From assembly GCA_016302215.1 (NCBI GenBank), contig JAEDNZ010000061.1, forward strand, positions 1 through 10,208: a stretch of DNA of 10,208 nt, given 5' to 3'. How positions within the stretch are numbered: position 1 is the first letter of the stretch; each line of letters starts with the position of its first letter. A program made the position numbers and the translations under genes. Shown piece after piece: positions 1-7,525 of this stretch. The notes under the pieces were generated by a model. It was not told where the DNA came from and made no database searches. It saw only the letters and a list, made by a program, of their open reading frames with translations. This stretch comes from Muribaculaceae bacterium (lineage in GTDB: Bacteria; Bacteroidota; Bacteroidia; Bacteroidales; Muribaculaceae).

Positions 1-54
1 AAATTTATTTATGATGAAAAAAATTAAAACTACCTATTGAACGTATTATCGCCA

Positions 55-86
55 CAAAGGTAGCTATTTGCCATCAAAGAAACAAA
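55..86 (-). promoter_or_regulatory. Candidate Bacteroidetes promoter firing leftward out of the window
   Basis: Read on the minus strand, TACCTTTG (55-62) matches the Bacteroidetes -7 consensus TAnnTTTG exactly. A TTTG box (83-86) lies 20 nt upstream, the usual distance for the -33 element. No minus-strand ATG occurs between this site and base 1, so the gene it would serve begins beyond the left edge. The call rests on motif match and spacing only. Confidence 0.55.
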
Positions 87-200
87 TTTTTGCGATGGAT
101 AATTCACCATAAGAGTGCGCGGAGGGCGTGGGACAGTGGCGGTGAGCTGAGAGCTCGTGGGTAACTTGGTTATTTACAGGGGATTGAGATTATATATGAC

Positions 201-228
201 AAGGGCCGCCCCAAATAGGGCGACCCTT
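201..228 (-). terminator. Hairpin behind the secreted-protein gene, probable terminator
   Basis: The two arms (201-211 and 218-228) pair over 11 positions with one internal mismatch (206/223), closing a 6-nt loop. The hairpin begins 24 nt past the stop codon of the minus-strand gene at 253-1449. On the minus strand it is followed by an AT-rich tract (GTCATATATAATC) and not by a clean T-run, so it is a plausible but imperfect intrinsic terminator. Confidence 0.5.
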
Positions 229-252
229 GATATTGGTAGCTGAAGGGCTGAT

Positions 253-1449
253 TTACTTCACGAGCACCTTGGTGGCGGTGTTGCCCTGACGGCGAATGTA
301 GAGGCCGCTTGTGGGCACAGCAACGCGCACGCCCTGGAGGTTGAAGAACTCAGCGGGAGCGTTAGCATCAACGGCTACATCTTCAACGCCGGCTGTAACC
401 TCTACGTAGAGAATAGGCTGGTTATATTCAGCGGGAGCTACAGCCACAGCAACGTTGGTGTAAGGAGTACCTTCGTCGCCGTAAGCCTGGCAGATGATAG
501 CGGTGTTGTCAAGGGTGCTTTCGAATTCTACGCTGCCATCTTCGATCTCGGCAAGGTTCCAGTAGGTGTTTTCGCCAGCCTCAGTGTAGAGCTGGAAGCT
601 GGTGGGGTATGCGGAGTCAAAACCAATGAAGCGACCGAACTCGTCCTTGAGGGTGTATCCTTCAGACGTCTCGGTGATGGTGATAGCATAGGCCTCGGGG
701 CAAACGACATTGGCGTTGCCATCGAGCTCAGCGTTAACGAGGGCAAGACGGCCATAGCTCTTGCTTTCATCGATGTTTGATGCCACTTGCATAGCATTGT
801 CGCCGGGCATTGCGAAGACATAGCGCTTGCCTGATACGATTTCATTGCCGACGCGCTCAAAGGCAGCAGTTTCAACTACGGGTTCTACGGGTTCTTCACC
901 TTTTTCACCCAAAGTAATGGCAAGAGTGTTGATGCGATAGGTGCCGCTGAAGGTCAGTTTTACTGATGCTACGCCGTCTTCGCCTTCACCAACGCCCCAT
1001 GTCAGTTTCTGCGACTCAACAGAAGCCTCACCGGCATCAGGAGTAACGACGAGGGCTGCATTGGCTTTAGAGCCGGTGGTCTCGATGCGAGTCATGAGAG
1101 AGCCTTCGGGGGCAGTGATGGTCATCTCAGTGGCGGCATACACACGGATAGTGAATTGATTGCCCTCCTTGGCGGTGTAGTATGCGGGCTGAGTGGTGGA
1201 CTTCTCAGTATCGCCATCCATATAGGTGTCGGGAGCATAGAATGAGAAGGTGAAGCCACCTAATACGAGCGACTCCAGCGGCTGCCAGTGAGCATAGGCT
1301 TTGACAGTTTCATCGTCATTGTAGGTGGTCTCGAAGTAGGTGCCCTCGATGGTGGTCAGATCTACATCGTTGCAGTTGAGGTTAACTACCTCAGCGTTAG
1401 CGTAGCCGAAAGCGGCAACGCACATCAGTGAAAGTAGAGTTTTTTTCAT
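253..1449 (-). CDS. Secreted protein of unknown function with a C-terminal sorting-like tail
   Basis: This 398-residue protein has a Sec signal peptide (residues 1-19, Lys2-Lys3, hydrophobic core, likely cleavage after Ala-Asn-Ala). The mature part appears to be beta-rich in two blocks: residues ~20-182, containing a possible all-beta sandwich, and ~194-350, separated by a Glu/Pro/Val linker (GEEPVEPVVE, ~184-193). The last ~45 residues contain FFNLQGVRV (368-376) and GLYIRRQGN (382-390), ending in basic KVLVK. This resembles the short C-terminal tail on many secreted Bacteroidales proteins, related in look to type IX secretion sorting domains but lacking the usual PNP strand. No enzyme motif is recognisable, so binding or structural roles are possible. 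It lies 95 nt downstream of the EEP enzyme on the same strand with no clear promoter or terminator between, so co-transcription is possible. The start is the first Met of the signal peptide. Confidence 0.85.
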   Translation of the reverse strand: MKKTLLSLMCVAAFGYANAEVVNLNCNDVDLTTIEGTYFETTYNDDETVKAYAHWQPLESLVLGGFTFSFYAPDTYMDGDTEKSTTQPAYYTAKEGNQFTIRVYAATEMTITAPEGSLMTRIETTGSKANAALVVTPDAGEASVESQKLTWGVGEGEDGVASVKLTFSGTYRINTLAITLGEKGEEPVEPVVETAAFERVGNEIVSGKRYVFAMPGDNAMQVASNIDESKSYGRLALVNAELDGNANVVCPEAYAITITETSEGYTLKDEFGRFIGFDSAYPTSFQLYTEAGENTYWNLAEIEDGSVEFESTLDNTAIICQAYGDEGTPYTNVAVAVAPAEYNQPILYVEVTAGVEDVAVDANAPAEFFNLQGVRVAVPTSGLYIRRQGNTATKVLVK

Positions 1450-1483
1450 AGCTTAATAGCTGTTTGTTTAAGTTAATAAATTG

Positions 1484-1537
1484 ATTGTTAGTGAGTTTCG
1501 ATATTATTGTTAGTGAGTTTCGATATTATTGTTAGTG
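1484..1537. repeat. 22-bp direct tandem repeat, about 2.5 copies
   Basis: Two perfect adjacent 22-bp copies (1484-1505 and 1506-1527) are followed by the first 10 bases of a third (1528-1537), after which the sequence diverges. The array fills much of the gap between two same-strand genes and stops 7 bases short of the endonuclease-family stop codon. There are no spacers. The end of the array overlaps a small dyad (1530-1543, TGTTA/TAACA arms around GTGA). Confidence 0.9.
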
Positions 1538-1544
1538 ATAACAG

Positions 1545-2594
1545 TCATTGTTTCGGCTCGACGGCTCTCACGAGCAATATCTCGGTGGGGAAGTGGTCAG
1601 AGTATCCGTTGAGGAATGACCCGGCAGAGAAAGTGCGCAGGGGATATCCCTGGCGGCTGCCCTGGGTGTCTTTGAGGAAGTCAAAGTTATGGACCATAGC
1701 CTTGTAGTAATGCCACTTGGTGTCAGCGCCATTTGCAATATTGCCTGAGACGATGATTTGGTCAAAGAGGTTCCACTGGCTCTTGTAAGCGAGTGTGCCA
1801 ATGCCCTTGTCGAGCATCTCCCACCAGGGGTTGTAAAAACCGTGGTCGTCGGCATCTTTGATGTCGCGCTTGGCGCCGAGCACCTTAGCGCAGGACTTGT
1901 CCTGGGGGTCGTCGTTGAGGTCGCCCATTATGATTACGCCCATGTCGGGGTCTATGCGCCAGAGCGAGTCGGCTATCGTCTTGCAGAGCTCGGCAGCAGC
2001 CTCGCGGTTGGGCGACGACTGCTCTTGGCCGCCGAGGCGCGATGGCCAGTGGTTGACGATAACGGCGATGCGCTGACCCATCAGCGAGCCTACCACACAC
2101 ATCTGGTCGCGCGTGCGGCGGGGTATGGCAGTGAGGCGATGGTTAGTGACATTCTCCACTTTGAAGTATTTGGGGTTGTACAGCAAGCCCACATCTACTC
2201 CACGAGCATCGGGAGAGTCGTGATGCACGATTTGCAGGTTCCACTTTGATATCTGGGGGTCAGCGACGAGGTCCTCGAGCACGCTGCGGTTTTCGATTTC
2301 AGAGACGCCGATGATGGCGGGGCCGTTGGGTGTGGTGCGAGTGGTAAAACGCGATATTGCCTGGGCCATATTGTGTATCTTGCTCCAATATTTGCGTCCG
2401 TCCCACTGGTTTTTGCCGTCGGGAGTGAACTCCAAGTCTCGGTTCTCCGGATTGTTGGGGATAGTATCGAAGAGGTTCTCGAGGTTATAGAAAGCGATGC
2501 CGGCGGCTTGCATCTTCTTGCCGGCGGGCTTTGCCGCAGTTGCTAAAAGAGTTACCGTCAAGAAAACGACTACGAAAAGTAGGGTTCGTTTCAT
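1545..2594 (-). CDS. Secreted endonuclease/exonuclease/phosphatase (EEP) family protein
   Basis: This 349-residue enzyme has an N-terminal signal peptide (MKRT, hydrophobic 5-20, likely cut after Ala-Thr-Ala at 20) and no lipobox, so it is periplasmic or secreted. The metal-dependent phosphodiesterase motifs of the EEP superfamily are all present in order: NLENLFD (37-43), SEIEN (98-102, metal-binding Glu), DARGVDVGLLY (129-139), NHWPSR (181-186, catalytic-type His), GDLND (224-228), LFDQ (276-279) and the terminal SDHFP (332-336). Members cleave phosphodiester or phosphomonoester bonds; the family includes DNases, RNases, sphingomyelinases and inositol phosphatases, so the motifs do not fix the substrate. 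Length is typical of secreted Bacteroidetes members. It is transcribed divergently from the receptor-lipoprotein operon, which suggests, without proving, a joint role in using extracellular nucleic acid or another phosphodiester. The start is the only one giving a full signal peptide. Confidence 0.93.
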   Translation of the reverse strand: MKRTLLFVVVFLTVTLLATAAKPAGKKMQAAGIAFYNLENLFDTIPNNPENRDLEFTPDGKNQWDGRKYWSKIHNMAQAISRFTTRTTPNGPAIIGVSEIENRSVLEDLVADPQISKWNLQIVHHDSPDARGVDVGLLYNPKYFKVENVTNHRLTAIPRRTRDQMCVVGSLMGQRIAVIVNHWPSRLGGQEQSSPNREAAAELCKTIADSLWRIDPDMGVIIMGDLNDDPQDKSCAKVLGAKRDIKDADDHGFYNPWWEMLDKGIGTLAYKSQWNLFDQIIVSGNIANGADTKWHYYKAMVHNFDFLKDTQGSRQGYPLRTFSAGSFLNGYSDHFPTEILLVRAVEPKQ

Positions 2595-2635
2595 GGTTAG
2601 AGTGTATTATTCTGTGTTAGTTGTCTTTTCGATGC

Positions 2636-2643
2636 CAAAGTTA
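2636..2643 (-). promoter_or_regulatory. Candidate -7 box for the EEP-family gene
   Basis: On the minus strand TAACTTTG matches the Bacteroidetes -7 consensus TAnnTTTG exactly and lies about 40 nt upstream of the start codon, giving a short 5' leader. The -33 region is T-rich but has no clear TTTG, so the site is supported mainly by the -7 match and its placement. Confidence 0.55.
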
Positions 2644-2706
2644 CGAATAAAAATCATTAAAACACGAATTTTTATTGTTATTAATGAAAATTTCATAATT
2701 TATTTG

Positions 2707-2714
2707 TACTTTTG
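2707..2714 (+). promoter_or_regulatory. Candidate -7 box for the receptor-lipoprotein operon
   Basis: TACTTTTG matches TAnnTTTG exactly on the plus strand, 64 nt to the right of the divergent -7 box. No good -33 TTTG is visible at the expected distance. Transcription from here would give a leader of roughly 120 nt before the receptor start codon, containing the hairpin at 2744-2770. Confidence 0.5.
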
Positions 2715-2743
2715 GGGTGTGAAATGTGATTTACGCCGACAGG

Positions 2744-2770
2744 GGCTCTTTAATCTTGCGACAAAGAGCC
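2744..2770 (+). promoter_or_regulatory. Hairpin in the leader of the receptor operon
   Basis: Perfect 8-bp inverted arms (2744-2751 and 2763-2770, GGCTCTTT/AAAGAGCC) enclose an 11-nt loop. The hairpin lies between the candidate promoter and the receptor start. No T-run follows it directly, so it does not look like an intrinsic terminator. It matches no riboswitch class I recognise and may be a stabilising or regulatory leader element. Confidence 0.45.
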
Positions 2771-2842
2771 ACGGGCGATTGTCACCACAAAACGCGCCAT
2801 GAAATACAATAACAAATCTAAAATATTAACAATCAATTATTT

Positions 2843-5635
2843 ATGAAACTCAAACTGTTTCTATTGCTACTTTTGTCGGTGACATTGCCGACAATAGCAC
2901 GGGCGGCGGCCGTGACCGGACTCGTCGTCAATGGCAACACGGGCGCGCCGCTGTCCGGTGCCGTCGTGTCACTGCGCGCCGCCGGCCTGTCGGTGACGAC
3001 CGGCTTTAACGGCGACTTCAAGATAGACAACGTGGCCTCCGGGCGTGACTACCTTGTGGTGACGCTTGATGAATTCAAATCGTATGGTGCCGACATCACC
3101 ATTGGCAATGGCACCCATGACCTGGGCAAAATCGCTCTTGAGCCCATCGATGTGGCGCAAGCCTTCAACGAAGACACCGACGACACCTACTTTGACGAGG
3201 TTCTCCTCGAAGACGAAGCCGACAACACGCAGAGCGTGGCTTCGCTCACCGGTGCCAACGATGACATCTTCTACAACACCGCCTCATACAACTTCGGCCC
3301 CATGTACTTCCGCTATCGCGGCTACGACAGCCAGTATCAGGCGGTATATATCAACGGCGTGCAGATGAACGACCTGATACGCGGCCGCTTCAACTTCTCG
3401 TCGCTTATCGGTATGACATCACGCGCCTTCCGCAACAAGACCACGGGCGTGGGCCTCTCGGCCACCAACTTCGGCTTCGGTGACATCGGCGGCGCCGTCA
3501 ACTACAACACTACCACCGACCTCTATGCCCCGGGCTTCAACGGCTCTCTCGCCTACACCAACTCCAACTATATGCTGCGCGGCATGGCCACCTACTCATC
3601 GGGCCTCAACAAGCACGGGTGGGCCTATACCGTCAGCGCCATCGGCCGCTGGGCTAAAGAAGGAGTCATCGACGGCACATTCTACAACAACGCCGGCATC
3701 TTCCTCTCCTTAGAGAAATACTTCAACGAAAACAATCAGCTGATACTCACGGCCTGGGGCGGCCCTACACAGCGCGCCACCGCATCAGCCACCTATCAGG
3801 AAGTGTATGACCTGGTTGACGACAACCTCTACAACCCCAACTGGGGCTGGTATCAGGGCAAGAAACGCGCCGCACGCATCACCGAGACCTACGACCCCAC
3901 GGTGATGCTCAACTGGCTCTTCAAGAAAGGCACCACCACGGTGAACACCACAGCCGCCGTGGCTTACAACTTCTACAACCGCTCGGCACTGCAATACTAC
4001 AAAGCCAATGACCCCAATCCCACCTACTATCGCTACCTGCCGTCATACTACCTTGATGACGACGGCAACGAGACCGAGCAGTCACGCTACTACACCGAGC
4101 TGTGGCAGAGCGATGACAGCTTCCGCCAAATCAATTGGGACAACCTCTACTACACCAACGCACTGACGGCTCGCGCTAACGAGAGCCTCGATGACAAGGA
4201 CAAAAAAGGCGCAAGCTACATCTTGGAGAACCGCATCAACCACACCCTCAACCTCAAGTTTAACTCTTACATCAACACTCGCATCAACGATGTGATGAGC
4301 CTGCAGGGCGGCATCTCCTTGCAATATGCCAACAGCGCCAACTACAAGACCGTGCGCGACCTGCTTGGCGCAGACTTCTGGGTGGATATCGACCCCTTCA
4401 GCGACCGCGACATCGCCATCAAGCCCGAAAACCTCATCAACGACTACAACTACGTTGATGCCAACGGCAACCCCGACCCCACCACACACCGAGTGTATAA
4501 GGGCGACAAATTCGGCTATAACTACAACATCTACGCCATCAAGGCTGAGGCATGGCTGCAAAACACCATCAACACCGCACACTGGGACGTAAACTATGGT
4601 CTGCGCGCCACCTACACCCAATATCAGCGCGATGGCCACATGCGCAACGGCCGCGCCCCCGAGACCTCATACGGCAAGGGCGAGATGATACACTTTGACG
4701 ACCTTGGATTTAAAGCCGGCGCCACATACAAGCTCGACGGCCGCAACCAATTTGCCGCCCACTTTGAGTACGGCACACGCGCACCTCTGGCCGACAATAT
4801 CTATCTGATGCCTCGCGTCAAGAATGACGTGGTGGAAGGCGTCAGCAGCGAGCGCATCGTCAGCGGCGACATCAGCTATGTGTGGAACTATCGCCGCTTC
4901 CGCGGTGCCATCACCGGCTTCTACACCCAAAGCGATGACGGCATCGAGCGCACCGGCTTCTACGATGACCGCTACAACTCCTACACATACTATGTGCTCG
5001 CCGGCGTCAAGAAGGTATATAAAGGCGTGGAGCTCGGTATGGCATTCAAAATCACGCCCAGCATCACCGCCACATTTGCCGGTACATACTCGCGCTTCCA
5101 GTACAAGAACAATCCGCGCGGTACTCGCACCTTTGAGAATGGCCTCCACGCCGACACCACTCAGACGGTGTACCTGAAAAACTTCTACGTAGGCTCCACG
5201 CCCCAATACTCAGCTAACTTAGGCATCGACTACGCCGCTCCCAAGGGCTGGTTCTTCAACGTCAACGGCACATGGCAAGGCGACGCATACGTCAACCTCT
5301 CGCCCGCTTACCACGAAGCGCTGCCTGACCTCTACACCCTCTATCCCACCGAAGAGGCTCTCAAGGCTAAAATCGAAGAGCTCTCCACTCAAGACAAGCT
5401 CAAAAACGCCATCACGCTCAACGCCTCTATCGGTAAGATTATCTACATCAACCGCAAGGTGTCGCTCAACGTCAACCTCAATGTCAACAACATACTCAAC
5501 AACCGCAACATCGTGACCTACGCTTATCAGCAGGGCCGCATCGACACCGACACCTACGACCGCAACGCTTATCCTAACCGCTACACCTACGCCCAGGGCG
5601 TGCGTGTATTCCTTAACGTGGGCGTGCGCTTCTAA
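2843..5635 (+). CDS. TonB-dependent outer-membrane receptor with CarboxypepD_reg-like N-terminal domain
   Basis: The 930-residue product imports a ligand across the outer membrane using energy from TonB-ExbBD. It has a signal peptide (1-21, cleavage after Ala-Arg-Ala) and a CarboxypepD_reg-like beta-sandwich (~24-100; VTGLVVNGNTGAPLSGAVV, then GFNGDFKIDNVASG). An unusually acidic segment (108-128) contains FDEVLLEDE at the usual TonB-box position. The plug follows (~130-226, with FRYRGYDSQYQAVYINGVQMND and GFGDIGGAVNY), then a long Tyr/Asn-rich beta-barrel (~230-930) ending in a terminal Phe (FLNVGVRF), as expected for BAM-inserted porins. It is a little shorter than most SusC proteins and no SusD gene follows, so it is better called a general TonB-dependent receptor. 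It is the first gene of a three-gene operon, 29 nt before the first lipoprotein start. The ligand is not evident from sequence; the neighbours hint at nucleic acid or another phosphate-containing polymer. Confidence 0.95.
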   Translation: MKLKLFLLLLLSVTLPTIARAAAVTGLVVNGNTGAPLSGAVVSLRAAGLSVTTGFNGDFKIDNVASGRDYLVVTLDEFKSYGADITIGNGTHDLGKIALEPIDVAQAFNEDTDDTYFDEVLLEDEADNTQSVASLTGANDDIFYNTASYNFGPMYFRYRGYDSQYQAVYINGVQMNDLIRGRFNFSSLIGMTSRAFRNKTTGVGLSATNFGFGDIGGAVNYNTTTDLYAPGFNGSLAYTNSNYMLRGMATYSSGLNKHGWAYTVSAIGRWAKEGVIDGTFYNNAGIFLSLEKYFNENNQLILTAWGGPTQRATASATYQEVYDLVDDNLYNPNWGWYQGKKRAARITETYDPTVMLNWLFKKGTTTVNTTAAVAYNFYNRSALQYYKANDPNPTYYRYLPSYYLDDDGNETEQSRYYTELWQSDDSFRQINWDNLYYTNALTARANESLDDKDKKGASYILENRINHTLNLKFNSYINTRINDVMSLQGGISLQYANSANYKTVRDLLGADFWVDIDPFSDRDIAIKPENLINDYNYVDANGNPDPTTHRVYKGDKFGYNYNIYAIKAEAWLQNTINTAHWDVNYGLRATYTQYQRDGHMRNGRAPETSYGKGEMIHFDDLGFKAGATYKLDGRNQFAAHFEYGTRAPLADNIYLMPRVKNDVVEGVSSERIVSGDISYVWNYRRFRGAITGFYTQSDDGIERTGFYDDRYNSYTYYVLAGVKKVYKGVELGMAFKITPSITATFAGTYSRFQYKNNPRGTRTFENGLHADTTQTVYLKNFYVGSTPQYSANLGIDYAAPKGWFFNVNGTWQGDAYVNLSPAYHEALPDLYTLYPTEEALKAKIEELSTQDKLKNAITLNASIGKIIYINRKVSLNVNLNVNNILNNRNIVTYAYQQGRIDTDTYDRNAYPNRYTYAQGVRVFLNVGVRF

Positions 5636-5664
5636 ATCAATAATAATCAATGACAAATATCACA

Positions 5665-7470
5665 ATGAAAAAGTCATCTCTATTATATATAGCACCCCTG
5701 ATGCTGGGTGCGATGGCCCTCGGCGCCTGCGACGACAATTTCGAGCAACCTCCCATGGTTACGCCCGAATCCGCCCTCAAAGCCTACAAAAACATGACCA
5801 TCGAAGAGCTGAAAACGCTCTACTGGCAGTCTGACCGCAACTATGTGTCAACCGTAGGCGTCACCGAAGAGGGTGAGCACATCATCATCGGTGGCCGCGT
5901 GAGCAGCAGCGATGCCTCCGGCAATATCTTCAAGAGCGTCATCATCCAAGACGAGACCGGCGCCCTCACCGTGGCTATCAATGCCTACGACCTCTACCAG
6001 AGCTATCAGTACGGCCAAATGGTATATATCGATGTCACCGACCTCAAAATCGGCGGCTACAACAGCCTGATGCAGCTCGGCGGCGAAGGCGAATACAATG
6101 GCGCACCGTCAATGACCTTTATGGACGAAGATGTGGCCAAAGCTCATATCGAAGTCGATGGTCTCGCTAATCCCGCCCTGGTGGATACTACCACCGTAGC
6201 TATCCCCGATGTGATGGCAGCCAAAGCCTCTACCGAAGGCCTCATCAAGTGGCAAAGCCGCCTGGTGCGCATCGACGGCGTATCCTTTGAAGACGCCGGC
6301 CAGCAATTCGCTCCCACGGCCAACGCCAACCGATATGTCAAGGATGCCGACGGCAACCGCATCAACATCCGCTGCAGCTCCTACGCTGACTTTAAGAACA
6401 ATACCATCCCCGGCGGCACCGGCTCAGTGGTGGGTATCCTCAGCTATTACGGCACCGACTGGCAGATGCTCATGATTGACTCCTCAAGCCTCATTGGCTT
6501 TGACCCCACCGACGACCCCGACACCCCGGTGACACCTGACGACCCCGTAACTCCCGATGAACCCACCGAAGGCGCTATCCCCGATGGCGCCGGCACCGAG
6601 GCAAGCCCCTACAGCGTAGCGCAAGTAGTAGCTATGGGCGCCAACATCACCGCCCAGGCCGACAAGTATGTCAAAGGCTACATCATCGGTTATGTGCCCG
6701 GCAAGGTTCTGAGCGAAGCATCGTTCAGCGTGCCCGCGACGGCGGCTACCAACATCTTGCTCTCTAACGCCCCCGGCGTCACTGACCCCGCTAAGTGCAT
6801 ACCCGTGCAGCTGCCTGCCGGCGACGTGCGCAACGACCTCAACCTCATGGACAACCCCGGCAACCTCGGCAAGATTGTCACCCTCAAAGGTAGCCTCGAA
6901 AAATACTTCGGCACCGCCGGCATGAAGTCCACCTCGTGGTGCAGCATCGAAGGCGGCGGCTCTACGCCCGACACCCCCGCCGGCGACGGCTCTCAGATAG
7001 CAGCCCAAGCCTTCAAGAACGACGGCCAAGGCGCCTGGACCATCAGCGATGTCACCCTACCCGAGGGGCTGACATATGTATGGAAACACAGCACATCATA
7101 CGGCATGGTAGCTACAGCTTACGCCAACAACACTAACCATGCAGCCGACTCGTGGCTCATATCACCCGTATTTGACCTCACCGGCGTCACCAACCCCTAC
7201 TTCACCTTCCGCCACGCCATGAACTTCTTCGCCAGCCTCGATGCCGCCAAGAGCGAAGCCACCGTGGCCGTGCGCGTAGAGGGCGGCGACTGGAAGGTGC
7301 TCGCCTTCAACCTGCCCTCGTCGCTGGGATGGGCCTTCATCGACTCCGGCGAAATAAGCATCGCCGACTATGCCGGCAAGAAGGTGCAGATAGGCTTCCA
7401 CTACACTTCTACGGCAGCCAAGGCCGGCACATGGGAAGTGGATAACTTTGTGCTTTACGGCACAAAATGA
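5665..7470 (+). CDS. Surface lipoprotein with DUF5689, DUF6359 and choice-of-anchor J domains
   Basis: The 601-residue lipoprotein begins with a type II signal peptide and the lipobox LGAC (Cys22). The next residues, DDNFE, resemble the acidic lipoprotein export signal that sends Bacteroidetes lipoproteins to the cell surface. Residues ~44-278 look like DUF5689: GEHIIIGGRVSSSD (70-83), VIIQDETGALTVAIN (92-106) and WQSRLVRIDGVSF (196-208) suggest two OB-fold-like halves. An Asp/Pro/Thr linker (279-304) leads to a DUF6359-like domain (~306-428; KGYIIGYVPG, NILLSNAPG, NPGNLGKIVTLKGSLEKYFG). A choice-of-anchor J beta-sandwich ends the protein (~444-601; SWLISPVFDL, TWEVDNFVLYG). No catalytic motif is seen, so it is probably a ligand-capturing partner of the receptor. 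An upstream in-frame ATG at 5650 would add MTNIT; I prefer 5665 because it gives a standard MKK signal peptide. Confidence 0.88.
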   Translation: MKKSSLLYIAPLMLGAMALGACDDNFEQPPMVTPESALKAYKNMTIEELKTLYWQSDRNYVSTVGVTEEGEHIIIGGRVSSSDASGNIFKSVIIQDETGALTVAINAYDLYQSYQYGQMVYIDVTDLKIGGYNSLMQLGGEGEYNGAPSMTFMDEDVAKAHIEVDGLANPALVDTTTVAIPDVMAAKASTEGLIKWQSRLVRIDGVSFEDAGQQFAPTANANRYVKDADGNRINIRCSSYADFKNNTIPGGTGSVVGILSYYGTDWQMLMIDSSSLIGFDPTDDPDTPVTPDDPVTPDEPTEGAIPDGAGTEASPYSVAQVVAMGANITAQADKYVKGYIIGYVPGKVLSEASFSVPATAATNILLSNAPGVTDPAKCIPVQLPAGDVRNDLNLMDNPGNLGKIVTLKGSLEKYFGTAGMKSTSWCSIEGGGSTPDTPAGDGSQIAAQAFKNDGQGAWTISDVTLPEGLTYVWKHSTSYGMVATAYANNTNHAADSWLISPVFDLTGVTNPYFTFRHAMNFFASLDAAKSEATVAVRVEGGDWKVLAFNLPSSLGWAFIDSGEISIADYAGKKVQIGFHYTSTAAKAGTWEVDNFVLYGTK

Positions 7471-7525
7471 CACCCCATCAGCGCTAACATAATATTTACA
7501 CAAGCTAAGAAATCACAATATTTAT

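Larger units (their letters stand above)
1..252. other. Intergenic region left of the secreted-protein gene
   Basis: No coding frame is supported here. The stretch holds the leftward promoter-like site at 55-86, a GC-richer segment around 110-155 in which I recognise nothing, and the hairpin at 201-228 just behind the stop codon of the neighbouring minus-strand gene. Confidence 0.6.

Noticed and set aside
1484..1537. Could the 22-bp repeats be a CRISPR array?
   Set aside because: The copies are directly adjacent with no spacers, and there are only about 2.5 of them.
1758..2249. 163-codon plus-strand frame opposite the EEP gene
   Set aside because: It lies wholly inside a gene with an intact active site and reads as an antisense shadow.
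2715..2842. Cobalamin or TPP riboswitch in the receptor leader
   Set aside because: Neither a B12 box nor a TPP-type core is visible; only one simple hairpin can be supported.
4082..5206. Long minus-strand open frames opposite the receptor gene (185 and 179 codons)
   Set aside because: They mirror the codon bias of the receptor on the other strand; the Val/Ala/Gly-rich translations have no signal peptide or motif.
2843..5635. SusC/SusD-type glycan utilisation locus
   Set aside because: No SusD-like gene follows, no glycoside hydrolase is present, and the companion lipoproteins are DUF5689 type.
5650..5664. Upstream in-frame ATG as the start of the first lipoprotein
   Set aside because: It would place MTNIT ahead of a normal MKK signal peptide; the ATG at 5665 gives the standard lipoprotein n-region, although 5650 cannot be excluded.
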